A stretch of DNA of 64,000 bases, taken from NCBI GenBank assembly GCA_023663655.1, contig JAMPGZ010000002.1:62001-126000 (forward strand). The letters run 5' to 3'. The notes beneath the pieces were generated by a model. The model was not told the DNA's origin. It saw nothing but the letters and a program-made list of their open reading frames with translations, and did not search any database. The stretch is from Lachnospiraceae bacterium (GTDB taxonomy: Bacteria > Bacteroidota > Bacteroidia > Bacteroidales > Muribaculaceae). This document shows, piece after piece, positions 9,312-17,938 of the stretch (its first letter is position 1; every line of letters starts with the position of its first letter). The position numbers and the translations under genes are program-made.

Positions 9312-10661
9312 GATTACGATATTCTCGCTGTCTGATTTGACATAGACGGGGCGCTCATCGGGAGTCTCGGCTATGACTTTCACGTTGCGGAATTCAATGT
9401 CGCGTGTGTGGTTGAGCCAGAATCCCTGTGCAGGCAGTATGCCCCACATTGTCGACTCGGGATAATCCTTTATTTTCTCGTCTTTAGGCGCTTCGGTCAA
9501 CTTTTGTCCGCCTGCATGGCGTATGGTGATATTGTGAAGTGTGATGTCGGTCACGGGATGGTTTTCAATTCCTGTGATTGAACAGCCCGAAGGTCCGGCT
9601 CCGTCGATCATGATGTCATGAAGGCATACACCGCTTATGCTGCCCACCCCTTCCACGGGATGATCTTTTGAATAAGCGCGGGCACGGTCGGCGAGTCTTA
9701 TGAATATGGGCGATTCTGTGCCGGTGATGGTTATGTCGCCTATGTTCACGTTGCGCATTGTGCCGCCGTCCACTATTTCAAGCGAGATTGCCGAGTGTCC
9801 CCTTCCGTCAGGATAACCGAAATACTGGCTTGACTGGTCGGCTGAGGGTTTGACAACGATGCCGCGTATGTTTATGTTGCGGAATCCGCCGTTGGTCTCG
9901 GTGCCGAGTTTTATGGCGTTGCAGTGGCTTGACACGATGCAATTGGATATGGTTATATCCTCACACAATCTCGGTGAAGTGCTCTTGAGAGTGATGGCAT
10001 CGTCATCGGAATCGGCGATCATGTTGGAGACAACTACATTGTGGCATCCGTCAAGATCAAGAGCGTCGTTATTGTAATTGTTTCGGTTAAACACGGTGAT
10101 GCCGTCGATCTTCACGCGGTCGCAGGCAAGATAGTGCTGCATCCAGCATCCTGAGTTTTTAAGAGTGATTCCTGTCACTGTAACATCGTTGCTGCGTATG
10201 AAGCGGAGCAAGTGTGGACGTGTCAACCCCTCGTCGTTCCATGACAGTTTAGGAAAAGCCTTGCCGCGTCCGTCGATAGTGCCCTGTCCTGTTATCGCCA
10301 CATTGCTCACATTGTCGGCATAGATGAGCTGAATGGTGGGGACACCGGTGCGCAGCGATACATAGTCCGACACTACAGGTGTGTAATCCTTGATGTCGGT
10401 GCTGCCGAAAAGTGTGGCGCCGTTTTCGAGTTGAAGTGTCACGTTGCTTTTCAGGAATATGCTGCCTATTTTGTAATTTCCGGTAGGCACCATGACAGTG
10501 CCGCCGCCATTTGCCGTGCAGCGGTCAATGGCATTCTGAACCGCTTCAGTGCTGAGTACGGTAGTGTCGTTCTTGGCACCAAAATCAACTATATTATAGT
10601 TTGCGGCATCGGCACCGATTGAGGTGCCGATGATTAAAAGTGATAAAAGAGTTTTGTTCAT
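9303..10661 (-). CDS. Glycoside hydrolase family 28 polygalacturonase
   Basis: Secreted or periplasmic enzyme that cleaves alpha-1,4-galacturonan (homogalacturonan) or oligogalacturonides. I choose ATG 10661 (MNKTLLSLL...), which begins a signal peptide ending near ADA-AN. The longer open frame starts at a TTG inside the upstream gene. The GH28 right-handed beta-helix is evident from repeated 'nV.i.n' turns. Catalytic-site segments NNDALDLDG (near residue 200) and DSDDDAITL (near 220) supply the conserved Asp residues. A third segment, SSHCNAIKLG, replaces the usual GHG motif with SHC, a variation seen in exo-acting or rhamnogalacturonan-type members. It follows the PL1 gene by four bases and is the last gene of the pectin operon. 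Confidence 0.9.
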   Translation of the reverse strand: MNKTLLSLLIIGTSIGADAANYNIVDFGAKNDTTVLSTEAVQNAIDRCTANGGGTVMVPTGNYKIGSIFLKSNVTLQLENGATLFGSTDIKDYTPVVSDYVSLRTGVPTIQLIYADNVSNVAITGQGTIDGRGKAFPKLSWNDEGLTRPHLLRFIRSNDVTVTGITLKNSGCWMQHYLACDRVKIDGITVFNRNNYNNDALDLDGCHNVVVSNMIADSDDDAITLKSTSPRLCEDITISNCIVSSHCNAIKLGTETNGGFRNINIRGIVVKPSADQSSQYFGYPDGRGHSAISLEIVDGGTMRNVNIGDITITGTESPIFIRLADRARAYSKDHPVEGVGSISGVCLHDIMIDGAGPSGCSITGIENHPVTDITLHNITIRHAGGQKLTEAPKDEKIKDYPESTMWGILPAQGFWLNHTRDIEFRNVKVIAETPDERPVYVKSDSENIVISE

Positions 10662-10665
10662 ATAT

Positions 10666-13008
10666 TTATTTGGCAAGTAATATTTGCAATCCGAGAATGC
10701 TCAATGATCCTGAGGATGTATTGATAATTTTCACATATACTTCTTTGTCGCTGCGTAGCTGGGCTGAGAAATCGAAATCAATCACACCAGTTTTTCCTGA
10801 AATTCCGGCTACTTCGCTGTAAGTGACACCGCCATCTTCGCTCTTTAATACCTTTCCGGCAAATGTTCCGGTGCGGAACATCTTTGCCTTGAACACTGCG
10901 ATGCTGGGGCACTTGATAATTACCTCTCCATCGGTTTTATTAAGTTGAAGAGCTCCAATGAGATCTGTATATTGAGTATTTGTGAAATCTCCTTTGTAGC
11001 TGCCGCCGTTGAATGTGATGGTGCCGTTGTCGACCAAGGCTTTTGCTGCGTCATTGTTGAAATACAGGTAGTCGCTTTCGGTTCCCATGAAAGCGTCACC
11101 GCTCTCAACCGGAGGAGTCACAGGGGTATTTCCCGCGAGATTGCCGTCGCCGAACGGGAATTCATCGCCCTCGCTGCTGTCGCCTCCCGGATTGACTGAA
11201 CCCACACCCTCATTGCCGAGGCTTGTGTCACCTTCGTAGAATCCTACAAGCGTGGTCTCATAATTACGTAAGGCTGTTTGAAGCGCATCAATGACAGCGT
11301 AGTTCTTATCCTGGTTATTGTTGTTGAATGTCCAGCGGAAATCGCCGTGATTCATTCGTCCTGCACCATAGATGCCCTTGACGATGCTTGGCACATCTTC
11401 GGCTGCATCGGGGGTGTAAGTGTATATCAACTCCGGATCGGTGTCGAAGTTGGAGTAAACTTTGCCGCCCTTCTTTGCTGTTACGGTCGCCGGTACCTTT
11501 TCATCGCGTGATGAGGCTTCAAATGCGTCAAATTCCACAGGATTGGATTCGGAATAGGTGCGGTAGGTGTAGCTGCCGCGCATAATGTTACCGTAGGATT
11601 TAATCACGCCGCCATCCTCGCCGGAGAAAGTACCGGCTATGTCGGAACCCTGCATTGATGACAGAAGCGGATATTTGCAATCGCGGAAATAATTGTTTTC
11701 AGCAAATGCTTCGGAACTTTCCGCGGCACCCACTCCATACTTTGATATGCCGTCGTAATAGTTGTTGTACACGTGTACGCTCATGGTGCGTATGCGTGGA
11801 TGACGCGAATCGCTGTGGTCAAACCAATTGTGGTGGTATGTGATCCAATTAGGACCTGTTTCTTTTGTCATTCCGCACAGTGATGATTTTCCTGAATCCC
11901 AAAAGTGGCAATTGTCAATGGTTATATACTTGGAATTTGTTTTCACGTCGATTGAGCCGTCGCCCTTTGCCTGGTCTGAAGCAGAGCCTTTCTGTCCATA
12001 GTATATGTCAAGGTTATGCACCCAACAGTGGCTGTTGTCGGTGTCGAGCGACACTGCATCGTCCATGAACTGCATGATGCCGAAATTTCTCAATTCCACA
12101 CTTTCGGCGTTGCGCAACAGGAAGCCGAAGCCGTGTACGGTGGCATCGTTACCTATACCCTCGATGGTGATGTTGAGCTGTCCCGACTTGTTGTTCTTTA
12201 TCTGGATTCCTTCTGCCGAGCTTGAAAATTTATCTATATCATCGTAATGGAGGCAGCCTACTATGCGGAATACTATCGGAGTGTTGTCATATCCCTTCAA
12301 GTAGCCGTCGAGTATGTCCTGAATACCGGTATAGGTGGTTGTATTCCCTTTTGAGCTTGTGATCACCTGAGTTGTGATGGTTTTGGCGCTTTTTGAGGTC
12401 ACGTAAAAGACTTTTGCCCCTGCCTTGAGAGTTCCGTCATTATTATAAGCTCCTATTCCGTCATTATATTTGAAATGAGCAAATCCTCCACGGTTGAATG
12501 CTTTCACATCAAGCGGAGCCGTTTCGGCGGCTGCTTCTTCCATTGGGGTGCCGTTAACCACAGGCACTACCTTCATGGTATAGCTTCCCGGTGTCAATCC
12601 CGGCATATCGGCGCGTCCGTAGCTGCCGTAATTTCTTACTAATTCTTTGTCAATGCGGGTATATTCGGCATATCCCGGTCCCTTGACATACACGTGGTAG
12701 TTGTTGGCTCCCGACATATTTTCCCACTCAACATAGCAGGCTTCCATCCATCCCGCCGCTTCGGTCAGCGTCACGTGTCCGGCAAGATTGCGTATGAATG
12801 AGATTGAGCTGAGGGTGCCGTCATATACTTTGGGATTACCCTCTTTGAGATTAAGGGTGACTTTATTGCCCTCTACATCGATGGCGGTGACATCGGTAGT
12901 GTTGAACGATTCCACATTGCCACCTTTGAGCGAGAGATTTACCTTGTTCTGAGCTGTAAGGCATGATGCCGACAGTGCGAGTGCCAGCATGAGTATTGTT
13001 TTCTTCAT
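10666..13008 (-). CDS. Pectate lyase, polysaccharide lyase family 1, with N-terminal accessory module
   Basis: Predicted secreted lyase that cuts homogalacturonan by beta-elimination. Signal peptide at 1-19 (ending CLTA-Q). A short beta-rich module (about 20-75) shares a pattern with the neighbouring 144-aa protein. A fibronectin-III-like segment (about 75-160) precedes the PL1 beta-helix (about 190-560). PL1 hallmarks include DGSIDVKTNSKYITIDNC, the HHNWFDHSDSRHPRIR segment with the catalytic Arg region near residue 400, and VYNNYYDGI. The C-terminal 130 residues look like another beta-sandwich, possibly carbohydrate-binding. At 780 aa it is much longer than a bare PL1. No clear T9SS tail is seen. 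It lies six bases after the 144-aa gene and four before GH28. Confidence 0.9.
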   Translation of the reverse strand: MKKTILMLALALSASCLTAQNKVNLSLKGGNVESFNTTDVTAIDVEGNKVTLNLKEGNPKVYDGTLSSISFIRNLAGHVTLTEAAGWMEACYVEWENMSGANNYHVYVKGPGYAEYTRIDKELVRNYGSYGRADMPGLTPGSYTMKVVPVVNGTPMEEAAAETAPLDVKAFNRGGFAHFKYNDGIGAYNNDGTLKAGAKVFYVTSKSAKTITTQVITSSKGNTTTYTGIQDILDGYLKGYDNTPIVFRIVGCLHYDDIDKFSSSAEGIQIKNNKSGQLNITIEGIGNDATVHGFGFLLRNAESVELRNFGIMQFMDDAVSLDTDNSHCWVHNLDIYYGQKGSASDQAKGDGSIDVKTNSKYITIDNCHFWDSGKSSLCGMTKETGPNWITYHHNWFDHSDSRHPRIRTMSVHVYNNYYDGISKYGVGAAESSEAFAENNYFRDCKYPLLSSMQGSDIAGTFSGEDGGVIKSYGNIMRGSYTYRTYSESNPVEFDAFEASSRDEKVPATVTAKKGGKVYSNFDTDPELIYTYTPDAAEDVPSIVKGIYGAGRMNHGDFRWTFNNNNQDKNYAVIDALQTALRNYETTLVGFYEGDTSLGNEGVGSVNPGGDSSEGDEFPFGDGNLAGNTPVTPPVESGDAFMGTESDYLYFNNDAAKALVDNGTITFNGGSYKGDFTNTQYTDLIGALQLNKTDGEVIIKCPSIAVFKAKMFRTGTFAGKVLKSEDGGVTYSEVAGISGKTGVIDFDFSAQLRSDKEVYVKIINTSSGSLSILGLQILLAK

Positions 13009-13014
13009 GGGTGG

Positions 13015-13449
13015 TTACTTTTGAAATTTGACGCAGTTTTTGCCCGCTTTCAACAGGTAGATTCCTTTATTGAGAGAGGTGATGTCGATGTTTGCCGGAT
13101 CGGACTCGATTTTTTCCGACACACGCAGTTTGCCGGTGGTGTCATAGATTTCAACGACAGTTCCTGTAGGTATACCGCCAAGCACGATGTTGCCGTCGAT
13201 GATTCCGTTGAAGCTGTAGGAGATGATTTCGTCAATTCCCGATAGTGCGGAAAATGAAAGTACCACACTGTTCATGTCGTGAGCTTCCGTCTCGTTGCCG
13301 AAATGAAGCACGGCATTGTCTCCTTCAAAAGTGATTTTAGTCACGGTTTTCTCAACCGTTTTGCCATTGATGGTGAGTGTTGGTCCCGCAGCATTGCCGC
13401 TCAGCATCGTCACCAGCATAAATGTCAGGGAGAGGATTACTTTTTTCAT
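13015..13449 (-). CDS. Small secreted protein: accessory beta-module plus T9SS-type sorting domain
   Basis: A 144-aa protein with a signal peptide (about 1-20, ending GNA-AG). A short beta module containing VTKITFEGDNAVLHF occupies about residues 25-75. A C-terminal domain of about 70 residues reads GIPTGTVVEIYDTTGKL... and ends in a GIYLLKAGKNCVKF-type strand, as in type A sorting domains. It has no catalytic domain. The N-terminal module resembles the one at the start of the PL1 enzyme encoded six bases downstream, so this looks like an enzyme stripped to its ends. Its role is unknown; it could be a surface adaptor or a leftover of gene rearrangement. No TAnnTTTG promoter is seen upstream, so expression probably depends on read-through from the 906-aa PL1 gene. 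Confidence 0.75.
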   Translation of the reverse strand: MKKVILSLTFMLVTMLSGNAAGPTLTINGKTVEKTVTKITFEGDNAVLHFGNETEAHDMNSVVLSFSALSGIDEIISYSFNGIIDGNIVLGGIPTGTVVEIYDTTGKLRVSEKIESDPANIDITSLNKGIYLLKAGKNCVKFQK

Positions 13450-13472
13450 TGTTTATTTAGGTATTGGTATGG

Positions 13473-13509
13473 CTAATTGGTCTAATTAGTCTAATGGGAC
13501 TAATGGGTA
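13473..13509. repeat. CTAATTGG/CTAATTAG short repeat cluster
   Basis: Successive 9-11-base words of the type CTAATTGGT, CTAATTAGT and CTAATGGGA occur head to tail. The same words recur at 61499-61535, upstream of the PL11 gene. Confidence 0.6.
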
Positions 13510-13510
13510 C

Positions 13511-13546
13511 AAGAAGGTCAATGATGCACTCATCATTGACCTTCTT
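13511..13546. terminator. Perfect 16-bp hairpin between PL1 and the 144-aa gene
   Basis: The 16 bases at 13511-13526 are the exact inverse complement of 13531-13546, with a CACT loop. On the minus strand it follows the 906-aa PL1 stop by nine bases, but no T-run follows. It may therefore be an attenuating or mRNA-stabilising hairpin rather than a full terminator. Confidence 0.65.
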
Positions 13547-13554
13547 GAATAAAG

Positions 13555-16275
13555 TTATCGTATTGCGATCTTCACAGGCTTCATGTCGCTCACACGCACC
13601 ACGTAGATGCCGTTAGCGAGTACGAAACCGAGGCTGCCGCCATTATCGGCTTTTTCCATATAAACTGTGCGTCCGGTCAGATCAAATACTTGAACCAATG
13701 CTCCGGCAGCAAGATTATTCACTGTCACAGCATCGCCAAGCACTTCCACATCAGGAGTAGCTGCACCATTGTCAATGATATCTTCGATACCTGCTTCAGC
13801 ATCTGAGATGCGTTCAATCAGGATGTCATGGAAATTGATACCCTTTTTATCAAGGCTTGCACGGTCGATGATTACTTTATCACCGATTTTTCCACCGTAG
13901 GTGTGGGTAAACTTGAATGTTTTCTTAGATGATGCTTTGAATTTGAATGTAGTAAGGTCATCAGCAGCATTTACTGTGCCATCACCGTTCTGGTCGCCGC
14001 CTGTGCTGAGTTGAACTGATTGGGCGCTTGAATCAGAGTTTCCGCAATAAAGGGTTATTTTCCACGGTCCTTCGATGTCATTAATATGAATATATGATTT
14101 GCTTACACCTGAGTACTTATTGCCTATAAATCCAATAGCATTTTTGGATGCTCCGGCATCAGTTGATGAATAGTTTCCGTACGGTCCAAGATTGCCGAAT
14201 GCTACAATACGACCTCCTTTTGTACCAATAATCATATTGTCAAATTCTTTCTTATCGGTTTTTCCTGCTCCAATCATATCTTTCTGTCCACCTGCATTTT
14301 GGGTACCCCATTCAGAATCAGCGTATGAAGCGGGAGTGGTGTGGAAGTCTGTATAGAAGAGTGTTCCACCGGGAACCACTTTGAACGACCATGTTTCACC
14401 TGGTGTCATGCCTATGTCATTTCTTGCGTCTACGCACCAATAGTAGGTGGTGTTTTCTTCCAGTTCACCGGGATTGAGTGATGTCTCGGTGACACCTTCT
14501 GCTATCAATTGGAGATCAGCTTCTTCCAAGCCGAGATATACATCGTAGGTAGTGGTTCCGAAATATTCAGGAGTATTGTTTTTCCATTGAAGCATGACAT
14601 CAAGAACTTTAGCATCACTTCCTTCTGCCGGAGCTACAAGAATAGATTTTTCAGGTTTGAAAGGTTCGTCGACAGTCTTTGACTGACCTACCGGACTGTA
14701 GACTGATACGATATCATTGTCACCGAAAGCTCTCACGCGGCAATAGTAAACGGTTTCATTCTCAAGGTTCTCAATCTTAAGACTTGTTTCATTGGCTCCG
14801 GTGCGTCCTGCCTCGGTGAAATTCTTATTGTCGGTTGAAATCTCTACGATAAATCCTTTTTCATTATCCGAGTTATCTTTCCACTCGAAAGTAAGAGCGG
14901 TTTTTTCGTTCTTCACGCATTTTACTTCGGTAGGATTCTTCAGATAAGGATAAGCGGCATCGATGGTAAACACGTAGTTTTCGATATTTGCATAGCCGTT
15001 TGCCGCAATCTTAGCCGCGTCAGAAGCGTCATTGGGATCGAGATCGTTAGCTATTTCCCATTCATCGGGTATGCCGTCGCCGTCAGAGTCGAGAGGCTTG
15101 TATCCTCCGTAAAGTGTTCCGGTACCCTTGTGGGGAAGTGATTTTTCAGTGGAGATACCTCCTGTGCTGCCAAGCTTACCAAATGAGGCGAGCTCGTCGA
15201 TCACATACTGGTCAACCTCATCACGCACGGGAAGAGAAGCGCCGACGCTTTCTATCACTCTTTCAAGAGCTTTGTCGTGAGTGAGGCGTGAAGTGATTTC
15301 AGGAAATTTCTTAGGTGCTCCTGCAGCTTCAAGCTCTGCAATAGAAGCAAATTGCGCTCCGCCGCCGGTGCCGGTGTATAGTGCTCCGTCGAGCACACCG
15401 TTGCGGTTACTGTCATAGTAATTGCCGCTGCCTACAAACTTGAAGTTTTCATTTCCGCCCACGAGAGGTGCTGTGCCTTTCCAAGGACCGGCTATGAAAC
15501 AGTTGTCGGTGATTTCAGCCCAAGAGTCGCCGGCACTGTCGCCCCCCATGTTGTATGCGGCGCCGCTACCCCAGTTGTAAAGCACATTGTTGACAAACTG
15601 GTTGAGACCCTTTACTTTCGGGTTACGGGTCTTGTTTTCGATATAAAGGTTGCCGAACAGAGTCACACCATTGTCGGTCTGTATAAGACCTCCGCAAGAG
15701 TGAGGCTGAAGACCTTGACCGATAATTGAATGCTGGATAGTGATGTTCGACGGACCTGTTGCCTTGGTGTTGCTGCTTACAGAGAAACACTCGTCTTTTC
15801 CCCACAGCACTGAAAGGTGGTCAAATATCTGGTCGTGGGTGCTGTCGGCGCTTCCTGCCGCATCCTTGCCGCTTGTACCGCTGACACCCATACGTATTCT
15901 CAGGTAACGTACTATAAGATTATGTGCGTTGGAGAATGACACTCCGTCGCCATATATCTGGATACCCTCTCCCGGAGCTGTTTGTCCAAGGATAGTCTGA
16001 TTGCTTTTAAACACGAGACGTGACTTCAGGTTGATAACACCCGACACGTCAAACACGATGATACGGTTGGATTTTGAGATAGCGTCACGCAGTGACCCTG
16101 TGCCGCTGTCATTCAAGTTTGTCACATGGTAGATTTCCCCTCCACGGCCTCCGGTAGTGAAGCGTCCGAATCCTTCCGCTCCGGGGAAGGCAAGCAACTC
16201 ATCGGCTGCCGATGCCGGCATTGCTGTCAAAAGCGACAAGCCCAATGCACACGTAGCAATAATTTTCTTTTTCAT
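13555..16275 (-). CDS. Pectate lyase, polysaccharide lyase family 1, multidomain with T9SS-type tail
   Basis: Predicted cell-surface or secreted pectate lyase, 906 aa. Signal peptide at 1-23 (ending ASA-AD). The PL1 catalytic beta-helix spans about residues 28-380. It starts with FPGAEGFGRFTTGGRGG and carries the SADSTHDQIFDHLSVLWGKDE segment near 150 and the GLIQTDNG/NLYIENKTRNPK segments. A Ca-binding-like DSDGDGIPDEWE stretch follows near 398. Two fibronectin-III-like domains (about 450-640) and a beta-sandwich (about 650-820) precede a C-terminal sorting-like domain (about 830-906, ending VRVSDMKPVKIAIR). It leads the operon PL1 / 144-aa / PL1 / GH28, with a promoter at 16312-16319. The substrate is inferred from family and neighbours. 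Confidence 0.9.
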   Translation of the reverse strand: MKKKIIATCALGLSLLTAMPASAADELLAFPGAEGFGRFTTGGRGGEIYHVTNLNDSGTGSLRDAISKSNRIIVFDVSGVINLKSRLVFKSNQTILGQTAPGEGIQIYGDGVSFSNAHNLIVRYLRIRMGVSGTSGKDAAGSADSTHDQIFDHLSVLWGKDECFSVSSNTKATGPSNITIQHSIIGQGLQPHSCGGLIQTDNGVTLFGNLYIENKTRNPKVKGLNQFVNNVLYNWGSGAAYNMGGDSAGDSWAEITDNCFIAGPWKGTAPLVGGNENFKFVGSGNYYDSNRNGVLDGALYTGTGGGAQFASIAELEAAGAPKKFPEITSRLTHDKALERVIESVGASLPVRDEVDQYVIDELASFGKLGSTGGISTEKSLPHKGTGTLYGGYKPLDSDGDGIPDEWEIANDLDPNDASDAAKIAANGYANIENYVFTIDAAYPYLKNPTEVKCVKNEKTALTFEWKDNSDNEKGFIVEISTDNKNFTEAGRTGANETSLKIENLENETVYYCRVRAFGDNDIVSVYSPVGQSKTVDEPFKPEKSILVAPAEGSDAKVLDVMLQWKNNTPEYFGTTTYDVYLGLEEADLQLIAEGVTETSLNPGELEENTTYYWCVDARNDIGMTPGETWSFKVVPGGTLFYTDFHTTPASYADSEWGTQNAGGQKDMIGAGKTDKKEFDNMIIGTKGGRIVAFGNLGPYGNYSSTDAGASKNAIGFIGNKYSGVSKSYIHINDIEGPWKITLYCGNSDSSAQSVQLSTGGDQNGDGTVNAADDLTTFKFKASSKKTFKFTHTYGGKIGDKVIIDRASLDKKGINFHDILIERISDAEAGIEDIIDNGAATPDVEVLGDAVTVNNLAAGALVQVFDLTGRTVYMEKADNGGSLGFVLANGIYVVRVSDMKPVKIAIR

Positions 16276-16311
16276 GATAGTGGTTGATTCTTAATCATTT
16301 AGATGAACTTA

Positions 16312-16319
16312 CAAAATTA
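16312..16319 (-). promoter_or_regulatory. -7 promoter element of the pectin operon
   Basis: Minus-strand TAATTTTG matches TAnnTTTG, 37 bases before the PL1 ATG. A TTTG (minus strand, 16345-16342) lies 22 bases upstream, slightly wide for a -33 box. Confidence 0.55.
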
Positions 16320-16393
16320 ACAATAAAAAATATATCATCATCAAAAATTTAGTTAAAATTTCACTCCACCCCCACCCCTAAATGAAAAGAAAA

Positions 16394-16420
16394 ACACCCA
16401 AATTTAACCGCTTTGGGTGT
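16394..16420 (-). terminator. Rho-independent terminator of tRNA-Ala
   Basis: ACACCCAAA (16394-16402) pairs with TTTGGGTGT (16412-16420). On the minus strand the nine-base-pair stem is followed by TTTTCTTTTC. It lies about 50 bases after the tRNA 3' end. Confidence 0.75.
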
Positions 16421-16468
16421 AAAATTGGGTGTTGTGCTTGCAACTTGCTGATTTTTCAGCTTAGATTG

Positions 16469-16542
16469 TGGAGTATAGCGGACTCGAACCGCTCACCTCG
16501 ACACTGCCAGTGTCGCGCTCTAGCCAGATGAGCTAATACCCC
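16469..16542 (-). tRNA. tRNA-Ala(GGC)
   Basis: A 74-nt cloverleaf on the minus strand. The seven-pair acceptor is GGGGTAT with ATACTCC and includes one G-T pair. The D-arm region contains TAGCTCATCTGGCTAGAGC, the anticodon stem is CGACA/TGTCG around the loop CTGGCAG, and the T-arm contains GGTTCGAGTCC. The anticodon is GGC, reading GCC alanine codons. The discriminator base is A, and CCA is not encoded. Confidence 0.95.
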
Positions 16543-16555
16543 GATTTGTTGGATG

Positions 16556-16587
16556 CAAATTTAGCGGTTATTTTACAATCCAACAAA
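16556..16587 (-). promoter_or_regulatory. Promoter of tRNA-Ala
   Basis: Minus-strand TTTG (16587-16584), 20 bases, then TAAATTTG (16563-16556): a good fit to the Bacteroidetes -33/-7 promoter. It lies 14 bases before the mature tRNA 5' end. Confidence 0.7.
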
Positions 16588-16630
16588 TAAATTATTGAAT
16601 TTTTGAGTTAAATCACATCTAATTGCTGTT

Positions 16631-17740
16631 TCAATCAGGAAAATCGGCGCAGGTGACTGTGCTCCACGGGACAAATGAATGGATTTCCGAACCCTCGGGA
16701 CGGCTCTTTTCTATCATTTTGCGGGTGTAGGGCATATCCATACCCTTTCTGCCGTGGAAATGGCGGTAGACTCGTTCCCACACCGGGAAAACGCGGTTGC
16801 GCTGTCCTTCGGAGATCGTGTCGCCAAACACTTTGCGTCCATACCATGTCACATACTGCTGATAAGGCACATCCTCGCCCGACATATAACGAGCTGTGTA
16901 TTCAAACCCCTTGAAAAGACGGTTGTCAAACACTCCATACAGATCCAGCCCCTGATGCCATGCTATCTCTGCCGCATTTGCGAGATAGCCGATGCCCATC
17001 TGCACGTGCTGCTGGTCTCTGCCGCTCTCCTGACACTGTCCGTTGTCCATGAAATAGTGCTTTATAGCTCCGTTGGACTCCCCATCGACCATCTGCTTGT
17101 AGGCGGCATCAAAAATATCTTCGCGGTCAAAATAGACCCCGATGCTGAGAAGAGTCTGCCCGTTGGCGGCATCCCAGTTGCCATTATAACGCGGAGTCCA
17201 ATCCTTTATCACGGGATACAGCTTCTCCATCACCATCGTCTCAAAAGCCTTGCGGTCAGATTCCTTCCATGCGGGATAGGTGTATTTCAGAATCTCGGCG
17301 GCGTTGAGATATTTCACACCTCCAGTGCCCACCTTCAACTGGCGGTTATGGTTCACCACCGAGTCGAGTGTGCAAGCCCAGGCATTGAATATCTCAATCG
17401 CTTTTTCGGCGTAGGCAGAGTCTCGCTCCACATACCATTGCAATGCCATGGTGTAAGCAGCCGTGCCGTCGCGCACAAACTCATTTCCTCCTATATTGGG
17501 ACGGTTATACGGTCCATTGGACACCACCGGAAATGGTGTCGGCTTGTAGTCAAGTGAGGCTACAGGAGATTCCTTCAACTGCTTCCATGCGCTCTGCCAC
17601 GGTTCTTCGCCGGAAAGAGCTTTCTCTCTCATGAATTCAAGATCGGAAGCGGAATGAAGCAATCCTGGATGCACAAACTCCCGCGCGCCACACACAGCAC
17701 AGAACAACAGGCTGAGACTTATCAGAAAAATTCGGTTCAT
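16631..17740 (-). CDS. Alginate-lyase-family polysaccharide lyase (alpha/alpha-barrel)
   Basis: Predicted periplasmic lyase acting on a uronic-acid polymer. The 369-aa protein has a signal peptide (about 1-18, ending VCG-AR). A mostly helical fold follows, with alginate_lyase-family segments NWDAANGQ near residue 190 and CQESGRDQQHVQMG near 236, which hold the likely catalytic Asn, Arg and His residues. Similar Bacteroidales proteins have been placed in PL38 (glucuronan/alginate-type lyases); that assignment is from memory and the substrate is not proven. It has its own promoter at 17777-17784 and is separated from GH3 by a terminator. Confidence 0.75.
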   Translation of the reverse strand: MNRIFLISLSLLFCAVCGAREFVHPGLLHSASDLEFMREKALSGEEPWQSAWKQLKESPVASLDYKPTPFPVVSNGPYNRPNIGGNEFVRDGTAAYTMALQWYVERDSAYAEKAIEIFNAWACTLDSVVNHNRQLKVGTGGVKYLNAAEILKYTYPAWKESDRKAFETMVMEKLYPVIKDWTPRYNGNWDAANGQTLLSIGVYFDREDIFDAAYKQMVDGESNGAIKHYFMDNGQCQESGRDQQHVQMGIGYLANAAEIAWHQGLDLYGVFDNRLFKGFEYTARYMSGEDVPYQQYVTWYGRKVFGDTISEGQRNRVFPVWERVYRHFHGRKGMDMPYTRKMIEKSRPEGSEIHSFVPWSTVTCADFPD

Positions 17741-17776
17741 CGGTCAGTCATTTATAAGGATTAATTATGATTATGG

Positions 17777-17784
17777 CAAAGTTA
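17777..17784 (-). promoter_or_regulatory. -7 promoter element of the alginate-lyase-family gene
   Basis: Minus-strand TAACTTTG, an exact TAnnTTTG match, 37 bases before the ATG at 17740. Confidence 0.55.
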
Positions 17785-17862
17785 CACAATCAACTCTCCT
17801 GTCATATACGAATATTGAACCAAATATTCAAAATTCTGTATCAAATAACTGCAAAATCAAAA

Positions 17863-17892
17863 AGGGCATGAACCTCGACGGATTCATGCCCT
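17863..17892 (-). terminator. Rho-independent terminator of the GH43-GH3 operon
   Basis: AGGGCATGAA (17863-17872) pairs perfectly with TTCATGCCCT (17883-17892). On the minus strand a T-rich run (TTTTGATTTTG) follows, about 47 bases after the GH3 stop. Confidence 0.8.
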
Positions 17893-17938
17893 GCACATTA
17901 GAGCTTGTTTCTCAACAGACTCATATCTAAATCTACAA

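Noticed and set aside
16460-16630. tRNA-Ala as an integration site with flanking att repeats
   Set aside because: No second copy of the tRNA 3' end was found around 24 kb and no integrase is present, so I do not call an att site or island boundary.
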